A stretch of 64,000 bases of DNA from VGBV01 sp963780395 (GCA_963780395.1 CAWABY010000004.1:1-64000); one strand, 5' to 3'; positions 48,875-56,824 are shown, counted from the stretch's first letter. Program-made: numbers and translations. Notes: generated by a model from the sequence alone, not told the origin.

Positions 48875-49890
48875 CCCTTCGCCGACTCACCGCCGCCGTT
48901 CTGGTCGGCGCCGTGGCCGCGCTTGCGCTGCCCAGCCTCGCGCCGGGCGCCTACCGCTACGGCGCGCGGACGATGAAGATGGGCGCCAAGGGCAAGGACG
49001 TGCGCGCGCTGCAGCGCAACCTGACCACGCTCGGCTACGCGACCCCGGCCGACGGTGTCTTCGGGCCGACGACCAAGCAGAACGTGAAGCAGCTCGAGCG
49101 AAAGCGCAGCTGGCGCGTCGACGGCAAGGTCACGCGCAAGGACGCCGCGCGGATCGCGAAGCTGGTCGCCAAGCGCAAGTCGAAGCCGACGCTCCTCTAT
49201 TACGCCAACGGCCTGGTCGAGCCGGCCCTGGCGGTCACCGCCCAGAGCGCCGGCGCCGCCACCGTCGCCGTCGAGGACACGGCCGCCGGCACCACCGTCG
49301 CCACGATCGCGGTCAGCTTCGGCGGCCCCGGCGAGCAGACGGTCGCCTGGAACACCCTGGCTGCGAGCGGCAGCGTGGCGCCCGAGGGCAGCTACCGGAT
49401 GAGCGTCTCCGATCCAGGCAGCGCGGGGGCCGCCGCCGCTCAGAGCAAGACGTTCTCGCTTCGCTGGCACGCCTTCCCCGCCCCCGGGCCACACGACTAC
49501 GGTGGCGCGGGCTCGCGGTTCGGCGCTGACCGCGGCGACCACATCCACCAGGGTCAGGACATGGGCGCGGCCTGCGGCGAGCGCCTCTACGCCGCCAGCG
49601 GCGGCGTCGTCACGACCAAGGCCTACCAGGCCGGCGGCGCCGGCTACTACCTCGTGATCGAGGGCGCCCTCGGCGACGGCAGCTACGTCTACATGCACAT
49701 GAAGAAGCCGTCCTGGGCCGCGGAGGGCCAGACCGTCTACACCGGCCAGCAGATCGGCAAGGTCGGCAACACCGGCTCCTCGACGGGCTGCCACCTCCAC
49801 TTCGAGCGCTGGACCCCGCCCGGCTGGTACGCCGGCGGCAAGGCCTACGACCCGCTGCCCGAGCTGCAGTACTGGGACACCTACTCGTAG
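48871..49890 (+). CDS. Secreted M23-family peptidase with peptidoglycan-binding domain
   Basis: A 339-residue exported endopeptidase. The signal peptide (LTAAVLVGAVAALALPSLAPGA) is followed by a PG_binding_1 domain (MKMGAKGKDVRALQRNLTTLGYATPADGVFGPTTKQNVKQLE), a beta-sandwich-like middle, and the LytM/M23 domain: GDHIHQGQDMGAACGERLYAASGGVV, YYLVIEGALGDGSYVYMHMKKP and TGCHLHFERWTP. The HxxxxxxxD of HQGQDMG and the HLH of CHLHFE are the zinc ligands. GTG start overlaps the preceding stop (GTGA), so it shares the riboswitch. Confidence 0.92.
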   Translation: MTLRRLTAAVLVGAVAALALPSLAPGAYRYGARTMKMGAKGKDVRALQRNLTTLGYATPADGVFGPTTKQNVKQLERKRSWRVDGKVTRKDAARIAKLVAKRKSKPTLLYYANGLVEPALAVTAQSAGAATVAVEDTAAGTTVATIAVSFGGPGEQTVAWNTLAASGSVAPEGSYRMSVSDPGSAGAAAAQSKTFSLRWHAFPAPGPHDYGGAGSRFGADRGDHIHQGQDMGAACGERLYAASGGVVTTKAYQAGGAGYYLVIEGALGDGSYVYMHMKKPSWAAEGQTVYTGQQIGKVGNTGSSTGCHLHFERWTPPGWYAGGKAYDPLPELQYWDTYS

Positions 49891-49924
49891 GCGACCCAGG
49901 CACAGGCGGCACTGCGGCGGAGCA

Positions 49925-50560
49925 CTAGGTCGCCGGGTCGACCCGGAACTTCTTGCGCTTGGAGTTGCCCGGCTTGAAGAAGAGGGCGATGGTCGGCTTC
50001 AGCCGCCAGTTCTTCGGCAGGTTGCCCGCCGGACGGTTCAGGAACTGCCGGAACAGCTTGAACGCCTGGCCGCAGCTGACGATCACCCCGCGCGGCAGCA
50101 CGATCCGGTAGCTGCCCTTGGGGAAGCTGAGCGGCCCGATCGTGTCGTTGTTCAGCACCTGGAACGAGCCCGGGCAAACCGTGCCGTAGGTGGACGGCGT
50201 GTTGCCGCCGCCGCTGCGCGCGACCGAGAAGCCGGGCTGGCCGTTCTGGTTGAAGCTCGCCCTGCCCCTGCCCTGGGCGACGACGGTCCATCCCTGCGGC
50301 AGGTTGCCGTCGTAGTCGCTCAGGAACTGCGTGAACAGACGGGACGCGGTCGCGCAGGCGAGTCCGGGCGCGCGCACGGTGATCATGTACGAGCCCTGCG
50401 GCAGCACCGCGGGGCCGATCCGGTCGTTGTGCAGAACGGTGAACGGAGCAGGGCACTGCGTCGCCGCCTTGGTCGCGGTGCCGTCGGCCGCAGCCTGCGG
50501 GGCCGCCACGGCCAGGGCCGTGAGCGCACCGCCGAGCAAAATCGAAGTCCTTCTCCTCAT
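49925..50560 (-). CDS. Secreted protein with two tandem repeats of one domain
   Basis: A 211-residue exported protein (signal peptide SILLGGALTALAVAAPQAAA; ATG at 50560 after GAGGACGAG). The mature protein consists of two copies of an 85-residue unit: CPAPFTVLHNDRIGPAVLPQGSYMITVR to YDGNLPQGWTVV, and CPGSFQVLNNDTIGPLSFPKGSYRIVLP to PAGNLPKNWRLK. Shared points are C-P-x-x-F-x-V-L-x-N-D-x-I-G-P, the P-x-G-S-Y strand, a C-x-x-A/F-x-x-L-F-x-Q-F-L helix and N-L-P-x-x-W. One conserved cysteine pair per repeat suggests a disulfide. Function unknown. Confidence 0.75.
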   Translation of the reverse strand: MRRRTSILLGGALTALAVAAPQAAADGTATKAATQCPAPFTVLHNDRIGPAVLPQGSYMITVRAPGLACATASRLFTQFLSDYDGNLPQGWTVVAQGRGRASFNQNGQPGFSVARSGGGNTPSTYGTVCPGSFQVLNNDTIGPLSFPKGSYRIVLPRGVIVSCGQAFKLFRQFLNRPAGNLPKNWRLKPTIALFFKPGNSKRKKFRVDPAT

Positions 50561-50674
50561 CTCGTCCTCGCCTCCCTGAACTTCCTTGACAGTGGTTGGC
50601 CACAATCGTACGTTGTGGGCTCCTCTACTGCTCCCGGGAACCGCCGGGGGCCCTCAACGGATTGAGGGGATTAC

Positions 50675-51208
50675 ATGAATAGGTTGAATCGGAAGAACCT
50701 GTCCAGCGGGCGGGTTGCTTTGATCATCTCGGTTGTGGCGCTGGTGTTCGCGCTCGTCGGAACCGCCTTCTCAGGCGGCTCCGCCGTCCCGGGCAAGAAC
50801 GGCGTCAAGGCATCGGACATCGCCAAGGGGGCGGTCAAGGAAGGCAAGCTCGCAGGCGGCGCGGTCACCGGGCCAAAGATCGCCGGCGGCGCTGTCACAG
50901 AGGCGAAGATCGCCGACAAGGCGGTGACCGCCGGAAAGTTCTTCTTCAGCAGCAAGGGCACGCTGAACTTCGGCAACATCGCCGGCGAGGCCTGCTCCAG
51001 CCTGACTGTTCCGGTGGCCGGTATCGAGGCGACCGACCACGTCTTGGTCACGCCACCGCCGGGCTTCCCCGATACGTTCACACTGACCGGGCGCCCGGAG
51101 CCGGGGACCAGCGTGGTCACCCTGGCGGCCTGCAACACCTTCCCGGGGGGAGGGTCGGTCGACCCCGATGGAGGGGGCGCGCCCTACAAGGTGCTGGTAG
51201 TGCGCTGA
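50675..51208 (+). CDS. Surface-exposed repeat protein with AV-KIA stalk
   Basis: A 177-residue protein with an N-terminal signal anchor (VALIISVVALVFALVGTAFSGGSA). Next is a stalk of about 60 residues built from an eight-to-nine-residue repeat (SDIAKGAVKEGKLAGGAVT, GPKIAGGAVTEAKIADKAVT), a pattern found in trimeric fibre or beta-helix stalks. A C-terminal globular domain with two cysteines follows (GEACSSLTVPVAGIEATDHVLVTPPPGF to TLAACNTFPGGGSVDPDGG). Similar heads with collagen-like or KIA repeats occur on actinobacterial surface and phage fibres. Related in style to the 60205 gene. Confidence 0.7.
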   Translation: MNRLNRKNLSSGRVALIISVVALVFALVGTAFSGGSAVPGKNGVKASDIAKGAVKEGKLAGGAVTGPKIAGGAVTEAKIADKAVTAGKFFFSSKGTLNFGNIAGEACSSLTVPVAGIEATDHVLVTPPPGFPDTFTLTGRPEPGTSVVTLAACNTFPGGGSVDPDGGGAPYKVLVVR

Positions 51209-51243
51209 GTCAGCGCGGGGTCCGATAGCGAACCCCTACGCGT

Positions 51244-51268
51244 GACGGGGCGGCCACGCCGCCCCGTC
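51244..51268. terminator. Bidirectional hairpin between convergent genes
   Basis: GACGGGGCGG-CCACG-CCGCCCCGTC is a perfect 10-bp stem with a five-base loop in the 113-base gap between convergent genes. There is no T-run, so it may act as a Rho-assisted or weak bidirectional terminator. Confidence 0.5.
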
Positions 51269-51321
51269 GCAGTTTCGATGGGCGCTACTGGGCTCTAGCA
51301 AGGGATCTTTTTGCGAGCTGC

Positions 51322-52872
51322 CTACGGCCCAATGCGCCGGAAGAAGGCGCTCGAGGGATCGCTCCCGTGGGGCTGGGAGAAGAACGGGGTGAAATCGTTC
51401 CCTGCCGAGGCCAGGCCCTCGTAGTCGCCGGTGAAGAACCCCGTCGTGGTGAGAGGCGCCTGACGCATGTCGAAGGATGCGTCGGTGAGGCGGATCTCGT
51501 TCACCCAGTTGGCGGTGTTCGTGCACGAGGTCGGCGCCGTCGGGTGGCAGTGGACGACGAAATAATCCGTCTTCAGGTCGGCCGCGGCCGTGTTGTTGCG
51601 GAAGTCGTAGTAGGTGGCCGCGATCGTGCCGTCATCCGCCACGTCGACGGATGCGGTGAATGCCTGCTGGTTACCTGCCGGCAAGTTGGTCGGCGTCGCG
51701 TTCACCTTGATCGGATCGGACCACGTGAGGCCGCCGTCGAGCGATTGTGAGAAGGCGATCGACTCGTTCTGGAAGCCGCTGAACCGGGCGTCCTGCCACA
51801 CCGCGTAGAGCCTGCCGTTGGCGGGGTCGACTGCGACGTCAGGAATGATGTCACCGGTCCTGACGGCCTCGCCCGTTTCCGGGTCCGTGATGCCGATCGC
51901 CTGCAGCCTGTCGACCAGGATCGAGCCGGACCACGTCTCGCCCTTGTCGGTCGAGCGCAGGACCCTCACGGTCCACCCCCGAAGCTTCTTCGAGTTCTGG
52001 TTGTGGAACTCGGCGAACAGGTTGACCAGCGAGCCATCCGGGGGCACGACGATCTGGCTGGCGATCGTCTGGTCGTTTTGACCGGGATCGTAGATCTGGC
52101 GGGCGCCCTCCCAGGAGACGCCGCCGTCCGTGCTCCGGGCGAACCAGATCGGGCCCCGGAAGGCGTTTGCCACGAAGTTGGCCCTGACGCTCGCGGCCTC
52201 ATTCGGGAATCGGAGGCGATCCCACACCGCGTACACGTTGCCGGCGTCCGTCGGGTCCGCCGTGATCGACTGCTTGTCGTTGAAGACGTTGGCGTCGAGG
52301 TCACGGATGACGACCTCGGGGTCGGACCAGGTGAGGCCACCGTCGGTCGACTTGCTCGCTAGCAGGGCGTGGTCGAAGTCCTCGGGATCGAATGGCGGCG
52401 CTATGTCGTTGAAGGAGAGGGAGATCTGATGGAGCGCCCCGTCCGGGCCGAACGAGACCCAGGGATCGGTCGTGCGCTGGTAGTTGCCGCCGTTTGCAGC
52501 GGTTCCACCAGAACAAACCGTGACCTTGGGAATGACGACTTGCGCCCAGCTCGAGCCCCCGTCGACGCTCACCCCCGCCACGTGGCCCCTGCTACCGCCG
52601 TTCGACCAGCGGTCCTGCTGCCACATCCCGACGATGTTCTCCTCGTCGGTCGGGTTGACGTCGATCCAGGGCTCGACCTCGCTGTTCGGGAACACCTCGC
52701 CCGACTGGCCGGCGACGTCATCGGCTGTGCAGGCGGCAAATGGGCTTGTGCCGGAGACCTGGACGAGCGGACCAGCCGTCAAGTCGGTCGCCGCTGCGGG
52801 GTAGACAGCGACGTAGGCCGTCGCGACGATCATCGCGGCAGTTACGAGCAGCAATCGCAGAGATCGTTTCAC
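51322..52872 (-). CDS. Secreted BNR/Asp-box beta-propeller protein (sialidase-like fold)
   Basis: A 516-residue exported protein (signal peptide LLLVTAAMIVATAYVAVYPAAA). It contains at least five Asp-box motifs of the S-x-D-x-G-x-T-W type: SVDGGSSWAQV, STDGGLTWSDP, STDGGVSWEGA, STDKGETWSGS and SLDGGLTWSDP, spread at propeller-blade spacing. The segments VEPWIDVNPTDEENIVGMWQQDRWS and VYAVWDRLRFP match actinobacterial exo-alpha-sialidase-like proteins. The arginine triad and nucleophilic Tyr of real sialidases cannot be assigned, so it is called by fold only. Confidence 0.82.
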   Translation of the reverse strand: MKRSLRLLLVTAAMIVATAYVAVYPAAATDLTAGPLVQVSGTSPFAACTADDVAGQSGEVFPNSEVEPWIDVNPTDEENIVGMWQQDRWSNGGSRGHVAGVSVDGGSSWAQVVIPKVTVCSGGTAANGGNYQRTTDPWVSFGPDGALHQISLSFNDIAPPFDPEDFDHALLASKSTDGGLTWSDPEVVIRDLDANVFNDKQSITADPTDAGNVYAVWDRLRFPNEAASVRANFVANAFRGPIWFARSTDGGVSWEGARQIYDPGQNDQTIASQIVVPPDGSLVNLFAEFHNQNSKKLRGWTVRVLRSTDKGETWSGSILVDRLQAIGITDPETGEAVRTGDIIPDVAVDPANGRLYAVWQDARFSGFQNESIAFSQSLDGGLTWSDPIKVNATPTNLPAGNQQAFTASVDVADDGTIAATYYDFRNNTAAADLKTDYFVVHCHPTAPTSCTNTANWVNEIRLTDASFDMRQAPLTTTGFFTGDYEGLASAGNDFTPFFSQPHGSDPSSAFFRRIGP

Positions 52873-52962
52873 GGGCGTCCTTGCCTCTTTGCTGGCGCTC
52901 TACCCGGACTTGCCTGCCTCTAAACGCCGTCACCGCACCCTGCTTGCAGGGTTTCCGAGGAG

Positions 52963-53035
52963 TGGGCGCTACTGGGCTCGAACCAGTGACCTCCAGCTTG
53001 TCGAGCTGGCGCTCTCCCAACTGAGCTAAGCGCCC
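52963..53035 (-). tRNA. tRNA-Val(GAC)
   Basis: A 73-base cloverleaf on the minus strand: acceptor GGGCGCT/AGCGCCC, D arm GCTC-AGTTGGGA-GAGC, anticodon stem CCAGC/GCTGG with loop TCGACAA, variable AGGTC, T arm ACTGG-TTCGAGC-CCAGT, discriminator A. The anticodon at positions 34-36 is GAC. Position 33, almost always U, is C here. CCA is not encoded. It is followed by the sialidase-like gene on the same strand. Confidence 0.9.
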
Positions 53036-53078
53036 GGGGTGTCGAAAGGTACCAGCGGCCCGGCGTCCGCCGATGCCG

Positions 53079-54071
53079 TCAGCTGACCGGCGTCTTGGGG
53101 CGCTCGACGGTCGGCTCGGCGGGCAGCTTGCCCTTGGCCCGCATCGTCACCTTGAAGGTCTCGAGCGTGTCGAACTTCGGCGACCAGCCGGTCTCGGCCT
53201 TGAGCTTCTCGGTCGAGACGACCCAGGGGTAGCGCAGGAAGTTGAGGTTGCCCGCCGGCGCGTCGGTGTTCGGGACGCGCAGCCGCCACATCGCCTGGTT
53301 CAGGCGCTTCATGTTCTTGAGCGAGATCTCGCGGACCTTCTGGCCGATCAGCTCGCCGGACTGGCGCCAGGTCATGGTGCCGTCGCCGGCCAGGTTGAAC
53401 GGGCCGGGCGCCTTCGCGTCGAGCAGCGCGATCAGGGCCGAGACGACGTCGTCCTCGTGCACGAGCTGGAACTCCTCGTCCTGGCCGTCGAGGACCGGCA
53501 GGAAGGGGCCGTTGATCCAGGCCTTGACGATGTAGTTGTCGACGTTCGGGCCCATCACGATGCAGGGACGGACCCAGGTGATCGTCTGCTCGGGGTGCTC
53601 GTGCCGCCAGATCTGGCAGACGCGGTCGGCCTCGGCCTTGTCGCGGGCGTAGGAGAAGTCGGGTGCGCCGCGCACCGGCCAGTCCTCGGCGATCGGCTTC
53701 GGGTTGTCCGGCCAGGCGCCGTAGGCCGAGGCCGAGGAGGTGACCAGGACCTGTTCGGTGCCGGCCTCGGAGGCGGCCCAGAGGGTGGCGTGGGTGCCGT
53801 TGACGTCGACGTCATACATGCGCGCCTCGTCGTGAATCGGGTCGAGGATGAATGCGAGGTGGATCAGGCAGTCGATCTGGTGGCGCTCGAGCAGCTCGCG
53901 GGTGGCGTTGCGGTCGCGGACGTCGCCCTTCACGTACTGGGTCTTGGGCCAGGTGCGGGATGGGGCGCTGACGTCGACATTGACGATCAGCTCGGTCTCA
54001 TCGCGGCCCGAGAGCTCATCCGTGAGGCGCCCGCCGATGTAGCCCGAGCCCCCTGTGATCAGGTAGCGCAC
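53079..54071 (-). CDS. NAD-dependent epimerase/dehydratase (extended SDR)
   Basis: A 330-residue extended short-chain dehydrogenase. The Rossmann fold begins MRYLITGGSGYIGGRLTDEL; KGDVRDRNATRELLERHQIDCLIHLAF follows; the catalytic region has VLVTSSASAYGAWPDN and a YARDKAEAD motif (Tyr and Lys spaced YxxxK). The substrate-binding half (FNLAGDGTMTWRQSGELIGQ, FLRYPWVVSTEKLKAETGWSP) is common in actinobacterial proteins of unknown substrate. Likely acts on a nucleotide sugar or steroid-like ketone; not decidable here. Confidence 0.88.
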   Translation of the reverse strand: MRYLITGGSGYIGGRLTDELSGRDETELIVNVDVSAPSRTWPKTQYVKGDVRDRNATRELLERHQIDCLIHLAFILDPIHDEARMYDVDVNGTHATLWAASEAGTEQVLVTSSASAYGAWPDNPKPIAEDWPVRGAPDFSYARDKAEADRVCQIWRHEHPEQTITWVRPCIVMGPNVDNYIVKAWINGPFLPVLDGQDEEFQLVHEDDVVSALIALLDAKAPGPFNLAGDGTMTWRQSGELIGQKVREISLKNMKRLNQAMWRLRVPNTDAPAGNLNFLRYPWVVSTEKLKAETGWSPKFDTLETFKVTMRAKGKLPAEPTVERPKTPVS

Positions 54072-54200
54072 GGCCGTGATCCTATCCTGGCCGGGCGGCC
54101 AATGATTGCCAGGAACTGCTTACTTTTGGGGATGGACGAATTGGGCCGCAAATTACGAACAACTGCAACCTGGCGCCGGAAGTCGTGTTAGTGTCTCCTG

Positions 54201-54327
54201 ACAGGCTCAAGTCCCGCTTTCGAAGCGTCGATGCGAGCCGAGAGACTTGAAGGACCGACGGGCCAGGAAAAGATTCTTGGCGGCACGTCCTTTCGGAACC
54301 AAAGGGCCCCCTCACCGGGGCCCTTTT
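54201..54327 (+). ncRNA. Candidate structured small RNA or attenuator with its own terminator
   Basis: Between a divergent gene (54071) and the next start (54346) the plus strand can form three ordered stems. Stem 1: TCAAGTC (54207-54213) with GACTTGA (54244-54250), enclosing CGCTTTCGAAGCG. Stem 2: AAGGAC (54250-54255) with GTCCTT (54287-54292), enclosing the hairpin GCCAGGAA-AAGA-TTCTTGGC. Stem 3 is an intrinsic terminator. A TANNNT box (TAGTGT, 54189-54194) lies just before. It could be a free sRNA or a leader attenuator for the downstream gene, whose start is 18 bases after the terminator. I do not recognise a known RNA family in it. Confidence 0.5.
54301..54327 (+). terminator. Intrinsic terminator of the candidate RNA
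   Basis: AAAGGGCCCC-CTCACC-GGGGCCCTTTT: a 7-bp GC stem extended by A-T pairs and followed by a T-run. It is the best intrinsic terminator in the window and lies directly in front of a GTG start. Confidence 0.85.
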
Positions 54328-54345
54328 CCGTGGTTTGATTGGGCC

Positions 54346-55098
54346 GTGACCCGCCCCCGCCTGCTGTTGATGCCCTCTGTGACCGAGGTCGAGTGGACCA
54401 GGACCCGGCCCGCGTTGGAGGAGTGGGCGGAGGTCGCGAGCTTCGACGTCCCAGGCGTCGGAGAGGAGGTCGGCAGCGACGGCTTCGACATCCCCGCGGT
54501 CCTCGATCGCGCCCTCGCCGAGGTCGAGGCGGTCGGCTGGGAGAAGTTCGTGCTCGTCGGGGACGAGGTCGGCGCGACGCAGGCGATCCGCCTCGCCGGC
54601 CGGGTGCCGGACTCGGTTGAGGCGCTCGCCCTGGGCCACCCTGTGCTGTCGCTTCGCGGCGACGGCGACCGAGCGCCGCTCAGCGGTGACGTGGCCGACG
54701 CGGTCGTGCGGCTCGCGCGCACCGACCCCCGCAGCTTCGTCCGGGCCCTGAGCCAGGTCACCCAGAACGCCTACGACGACGAGCTCGCCGAGCTCTACAT
54801 GGAGCGGGTCGGCCCGAGCATGGTCGCGGCCGCGATGGAGGCGCTCCTCAGCCCAGAGGCGCGGGAGGACCTGGAGCCGATCCTACGCTCGCTCGACGTG
54901 CCGATGCTGCTGGTCGAGCACAAGGGCTGTCTGCTCTGGAGCGCCGAGGGCTTCCAGGACTTCAGCGCCCGCTTTCCCGAGGCAACCGCCGCATCGATGA
55001 ACGTGAAGCCGAGCGTCAACCCGGAGTTCGTGGCGCTGCTTCGCGACTTCTGCGCCTCCCTGCCCGCCTACTCCGAAGCTCTCGCGGATCAGCCCTAG
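54346..55098 (+). CDS. Alpha/beta-hydrolase-like protein lacking the catalytic serine
   Basis: A 250-residue protein starting at GTG 54346: LLLMPSVTEVEWTRTRPALEEWAEVASFDVPGVGEE, then WEKFVLVGDEVGATQAIRLAGRVPDSVEALALGHPVLS. The position of the nucleophile elbow G-x-S-x-G holds GDEVGA, so the serine is replaced by glutamate. The C-terminal EHKGCLLWSAEGFQDFSARFPEATAAS has no clear catalytic His either. It is probably a non-catalytic or altered hydrolase. Its start lies 18 bases after an intrinsic terminator, so read-through or a structured leader may control it. Confidence 0.7.
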   Translation: MTRPRLLLMPSVTEVEWTRTRPALEEWAEVASFDVPGVGEEVGSDGFDIPAVLDRALAEVEAVGWEKFVLVGDEVGATQAIRLAGRVPDSVEALALGHPVLSLRGDGDRAPLSGDVADAVVRLARTDPRSFVRALSQVTQNAYDDELAELYMERVGPSMVAAAMEALLSPEAREDLEPILRSLDVPMLLVEHKGCLLWSAEGFQDFSARFPEATAASMNVKPSVNPEFVALLRDFCASLPAYSEALADQP

Positions 55099-55140
55099 GC
55101 GCGGCGGTTGCCGAGCGCCAGCAGCGGGTAGCTTGGGGAC

Positions 55141-55557
55141 ATGCCCGACGTAACGCACAAGCGGATCGACGAGCTCGACACGCTCAGCGGCATCCTCAAG
55201 GGCATCAGCCTGCGCCGCGTCGGAGGGGACTTGGGAGTGAGCGCCTTCGGGATCTCGATCTCGGAGATGGAGCCGGGTGCCACGGAGTATCCCGAGCACG
55301 ACCACTCCCCCGACGGGATCGGCGGCAAGATGTTCGCCAAGCGCCCCGAGCAGCTCGGCCAGGAGGAGGTCTACGTCGCCCTCCGCGGGTCCGGCACCAT
55401 CGTCGTGGACGGCGAGGAGCTGCCGCTGGACGAGGACCACATCGTCCGCGTCGGCCCTGAGGTCACCCGCTCGATCAAGCCCGGCCCCGACGGCCTGCGC
55501 CTGCTCGCGATCGGCTCCACCCCGGGCCAGGCGTACAAGACCGGCGGCTCGATCTAG
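55141..55557 (+). CDS. Cupin-domain protein
   Basis: A 138-residue single cupin. The metal-binding motif is in YPEHDHSPDG (His-x-His) and EEVYVALRGSGTIVVDGEE, with the second half EDHIVRVGPEVTRSIKPGPDGLRLLAIGSTPG. The histidine pair and the glutamate of EEVYV agree with a metal-binding barrel. Cupins of this length in actinobacteria are largely uncharacterised. Ends four bases into the convergent NfeD-like gene. Confidence 0.82.
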   Translation: MPDVTHKRIDELDTLSGILKGISLRRVGGDLGVSAFGISISEMEPGATEYPEHDHSPDGIGGKMFAKRPEQLGQEEVYVALRGSGTIVVDGEELPLDEDHIVRVGPEVTRSIKPGPDGLRLLAIGSTPGQAYKTGGSI

Positions 55558-55877
55558 CGGTCGGGCTCGACGACCAACGTCAGGCCGTCGACCTCCCTGA
55601 TCCTCACCGCCTCCCCGGAGGCCACCCGCCGCTCGGACCGAGCCTTCCAGACCTCGCCGCGGAACATGACCCGGCCCTCGGGGTCAAGCGCGCTGGTCAC
55701 CTCGGCGCATTCGCCGATGTGCGCCTCCACCCCGGTCCGGACCTTCTGCCGGCGCTGGTAGCGGAACCAGAAGACCTGCTCGACGATCTCGATCGCGATC
55801 CCCGCGAACACGGCCACGATCCCCCACGGGGACGGCAGCACGAATATCGCCAGGGCCAGGGCGACGATCACGGCCAT
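55554..55877 (-). CDS. NfeD-like small membrane protein
   Basis: A 107-residue protein with one or two N-terminal helices (VIVALALAIFVLPSPWGIVAVFAGIAIEIVEQVFWF) and a C-terminal OB-fold of the NfeD type (GECAEVTSALDPEGRVMFRGEVWKARSERRVASGEAVRIREVDGLTLVVEP). NfeD proteins accompany membrane proteases or flotillins; neither partner is next to it here. Confidence 0.8.
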   Translation of the reverse strand: MAVIVALALAIFVLPSPWGIVAVFAGIAIEIVEQVFWFRYQRRQKVRTGVEAHIGECAEVTSALDPEGRVMFRGEVWKARSERRVASGEAVRIREVDGLTLVVEPDR

Positions 55878-55960
55878 CGGCGAAGCCTAGAGACGCCCCC
55901 GAAGGCTCCGTTCGGATCAGGGCATCCATACTGTGGTTAGCCAACTCTGGAGGTACACCC

Positions 55961-56167
55961 ATGGCAGCACGCAAGCCACGCAGGGAAGTCCACACGGTCC
56001 CGACCGACAAGGGCTGGGCCAACCGCGCGAAGAACAACCGCAAGATCAGCAACCACCGCACCAAGGCGCTCGCCGAGAAGGCCGGCCGCAAGGTCGCGAA
56101 GGCGCGGAACGCGCTCCACGTCGTCCACAAGTCGGACGGGAGCGTCGCCACGAAGCGCTCCTACTAG
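55961..56167 (+). CDS. DUF2188-like small basic protein
   Basis: A 68-residue basic protein after GGAGG: REVHTVPTDKGWANRAKNNRKISNHRTKALAEKAGRKVAKARNALHVVHKSDGSVATKRSY. The pattern H-x-V-P-x-x-x-G-W, a helix of A-x-x-x-A-R/K, then V-V-H-x-x-D-G corresponds to DUF2188. These are small proteins of unknown role, possibly nucleic-acid associated given the charge. Confidence 0.75.
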   Translation: MAARKPRREVHTVPTDKGWANRAKNNRKISNHRTKALAEKAGRKVAKARNALHVVHKSDGSVATKRSY

Positions 56168-56227
56168 CCCCGCTTCATTCCATCGAACCGCTGTAGGTCC
56201 GCCGGCGGCAAGCTAGGGTGCGCCGCG

Positions 56228-56644
56228 ATGGACCTCCCCGACAGCGCCCGGCAGCTGATCGAGTCCTCTGCCCTCGCTCACCTGGTGACGCTGAACGAGG
56301 ACGGCTCGCCGCAGGTCAGCATCGTCTGGGTCGGCCTGGAGGACGGCGAGATCGTCTGCGCCCATCTGCCGCGCAACAAGAAGGTCCGCAACATCGAGCG
56401 CGACGGCCGGGTCGCCCTCTCGATCGAGGGGGACAGCCTCTCCGACATGGGCCTGCGCGAGTACCTGGTCGTCTACGGCAAGGCGCGGATCACCGAAGGC
56501 GGCGCGGCCGAGCTGCTCAATCGGCTCGCCCAGACTTACTTCGGTGAGGGCTCGGACTTCCCACCGATGCCCGACCCGCCCCCCGGCTACGTCACCCGGA
56601 TCGAGGTCGAGCGCATCGCCGGCATCGGCCCGTGGGCCGGCTAG
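56228..56644 (+). CDS. PPOX-class F420-dependent oxidoreductase
   Basis: A 138-residue split-barrel flavin/deazaflavin oxidoreductase. It reads ARQLIESSALAHLVTLNEDGSPQVSIVWVGLEDGEIVCAHLPRNKKVRNIERDGRVALSIEG, then REYLVVYGKARITEGGAAELLNRLAQ and PPPGYVTRIEVERIAGIGPWAG, the usual ending of this F420-binding class. It supports an actinobacterial origin for this part of the window. Probable role in reduction of unsaturated or quinone substrates. Confidence 0.88.
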   Translation: MDLPDSARQLIESSALAHLVTLNEDGSPQVSIVWVGLEDGEIVCAHLPRNKKVRNIERDGRVALSIEGDSLSDMGLREYLVVYGKARITEGGAAELLNRLAQTYFGEGSDFPPMPDPPPGYVTRIEVERIAGIGPWAG

Positions 56645-56824
56645 CCGAGCCAGCGGTTGCTCCTCGCGTTGTTGCGAACGCTGCTCGCAATGCGGCTGCG
56701 TCCTCGCACCTGCGCGCGACCGATCGCCTCGTCCGGGGGTTTGAGGGGTGCCTCGCCCGGGCTAAGGCTTTTTGGGTGGGTGCAGGCGTGGCGACCGCCG
56801 CTCGCGCAAGTGGCGCCAGGGCCA

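Noticed and set aside
54201..54327. SRP RNA, 6S RNA or tmRNA
   Set aside because: The SRP GGAAGGAAGCAGC-type core is absent, there is no 6S open-bubble helix of the needed length, and no tRNA-like ends or tag frame for tmRNA.
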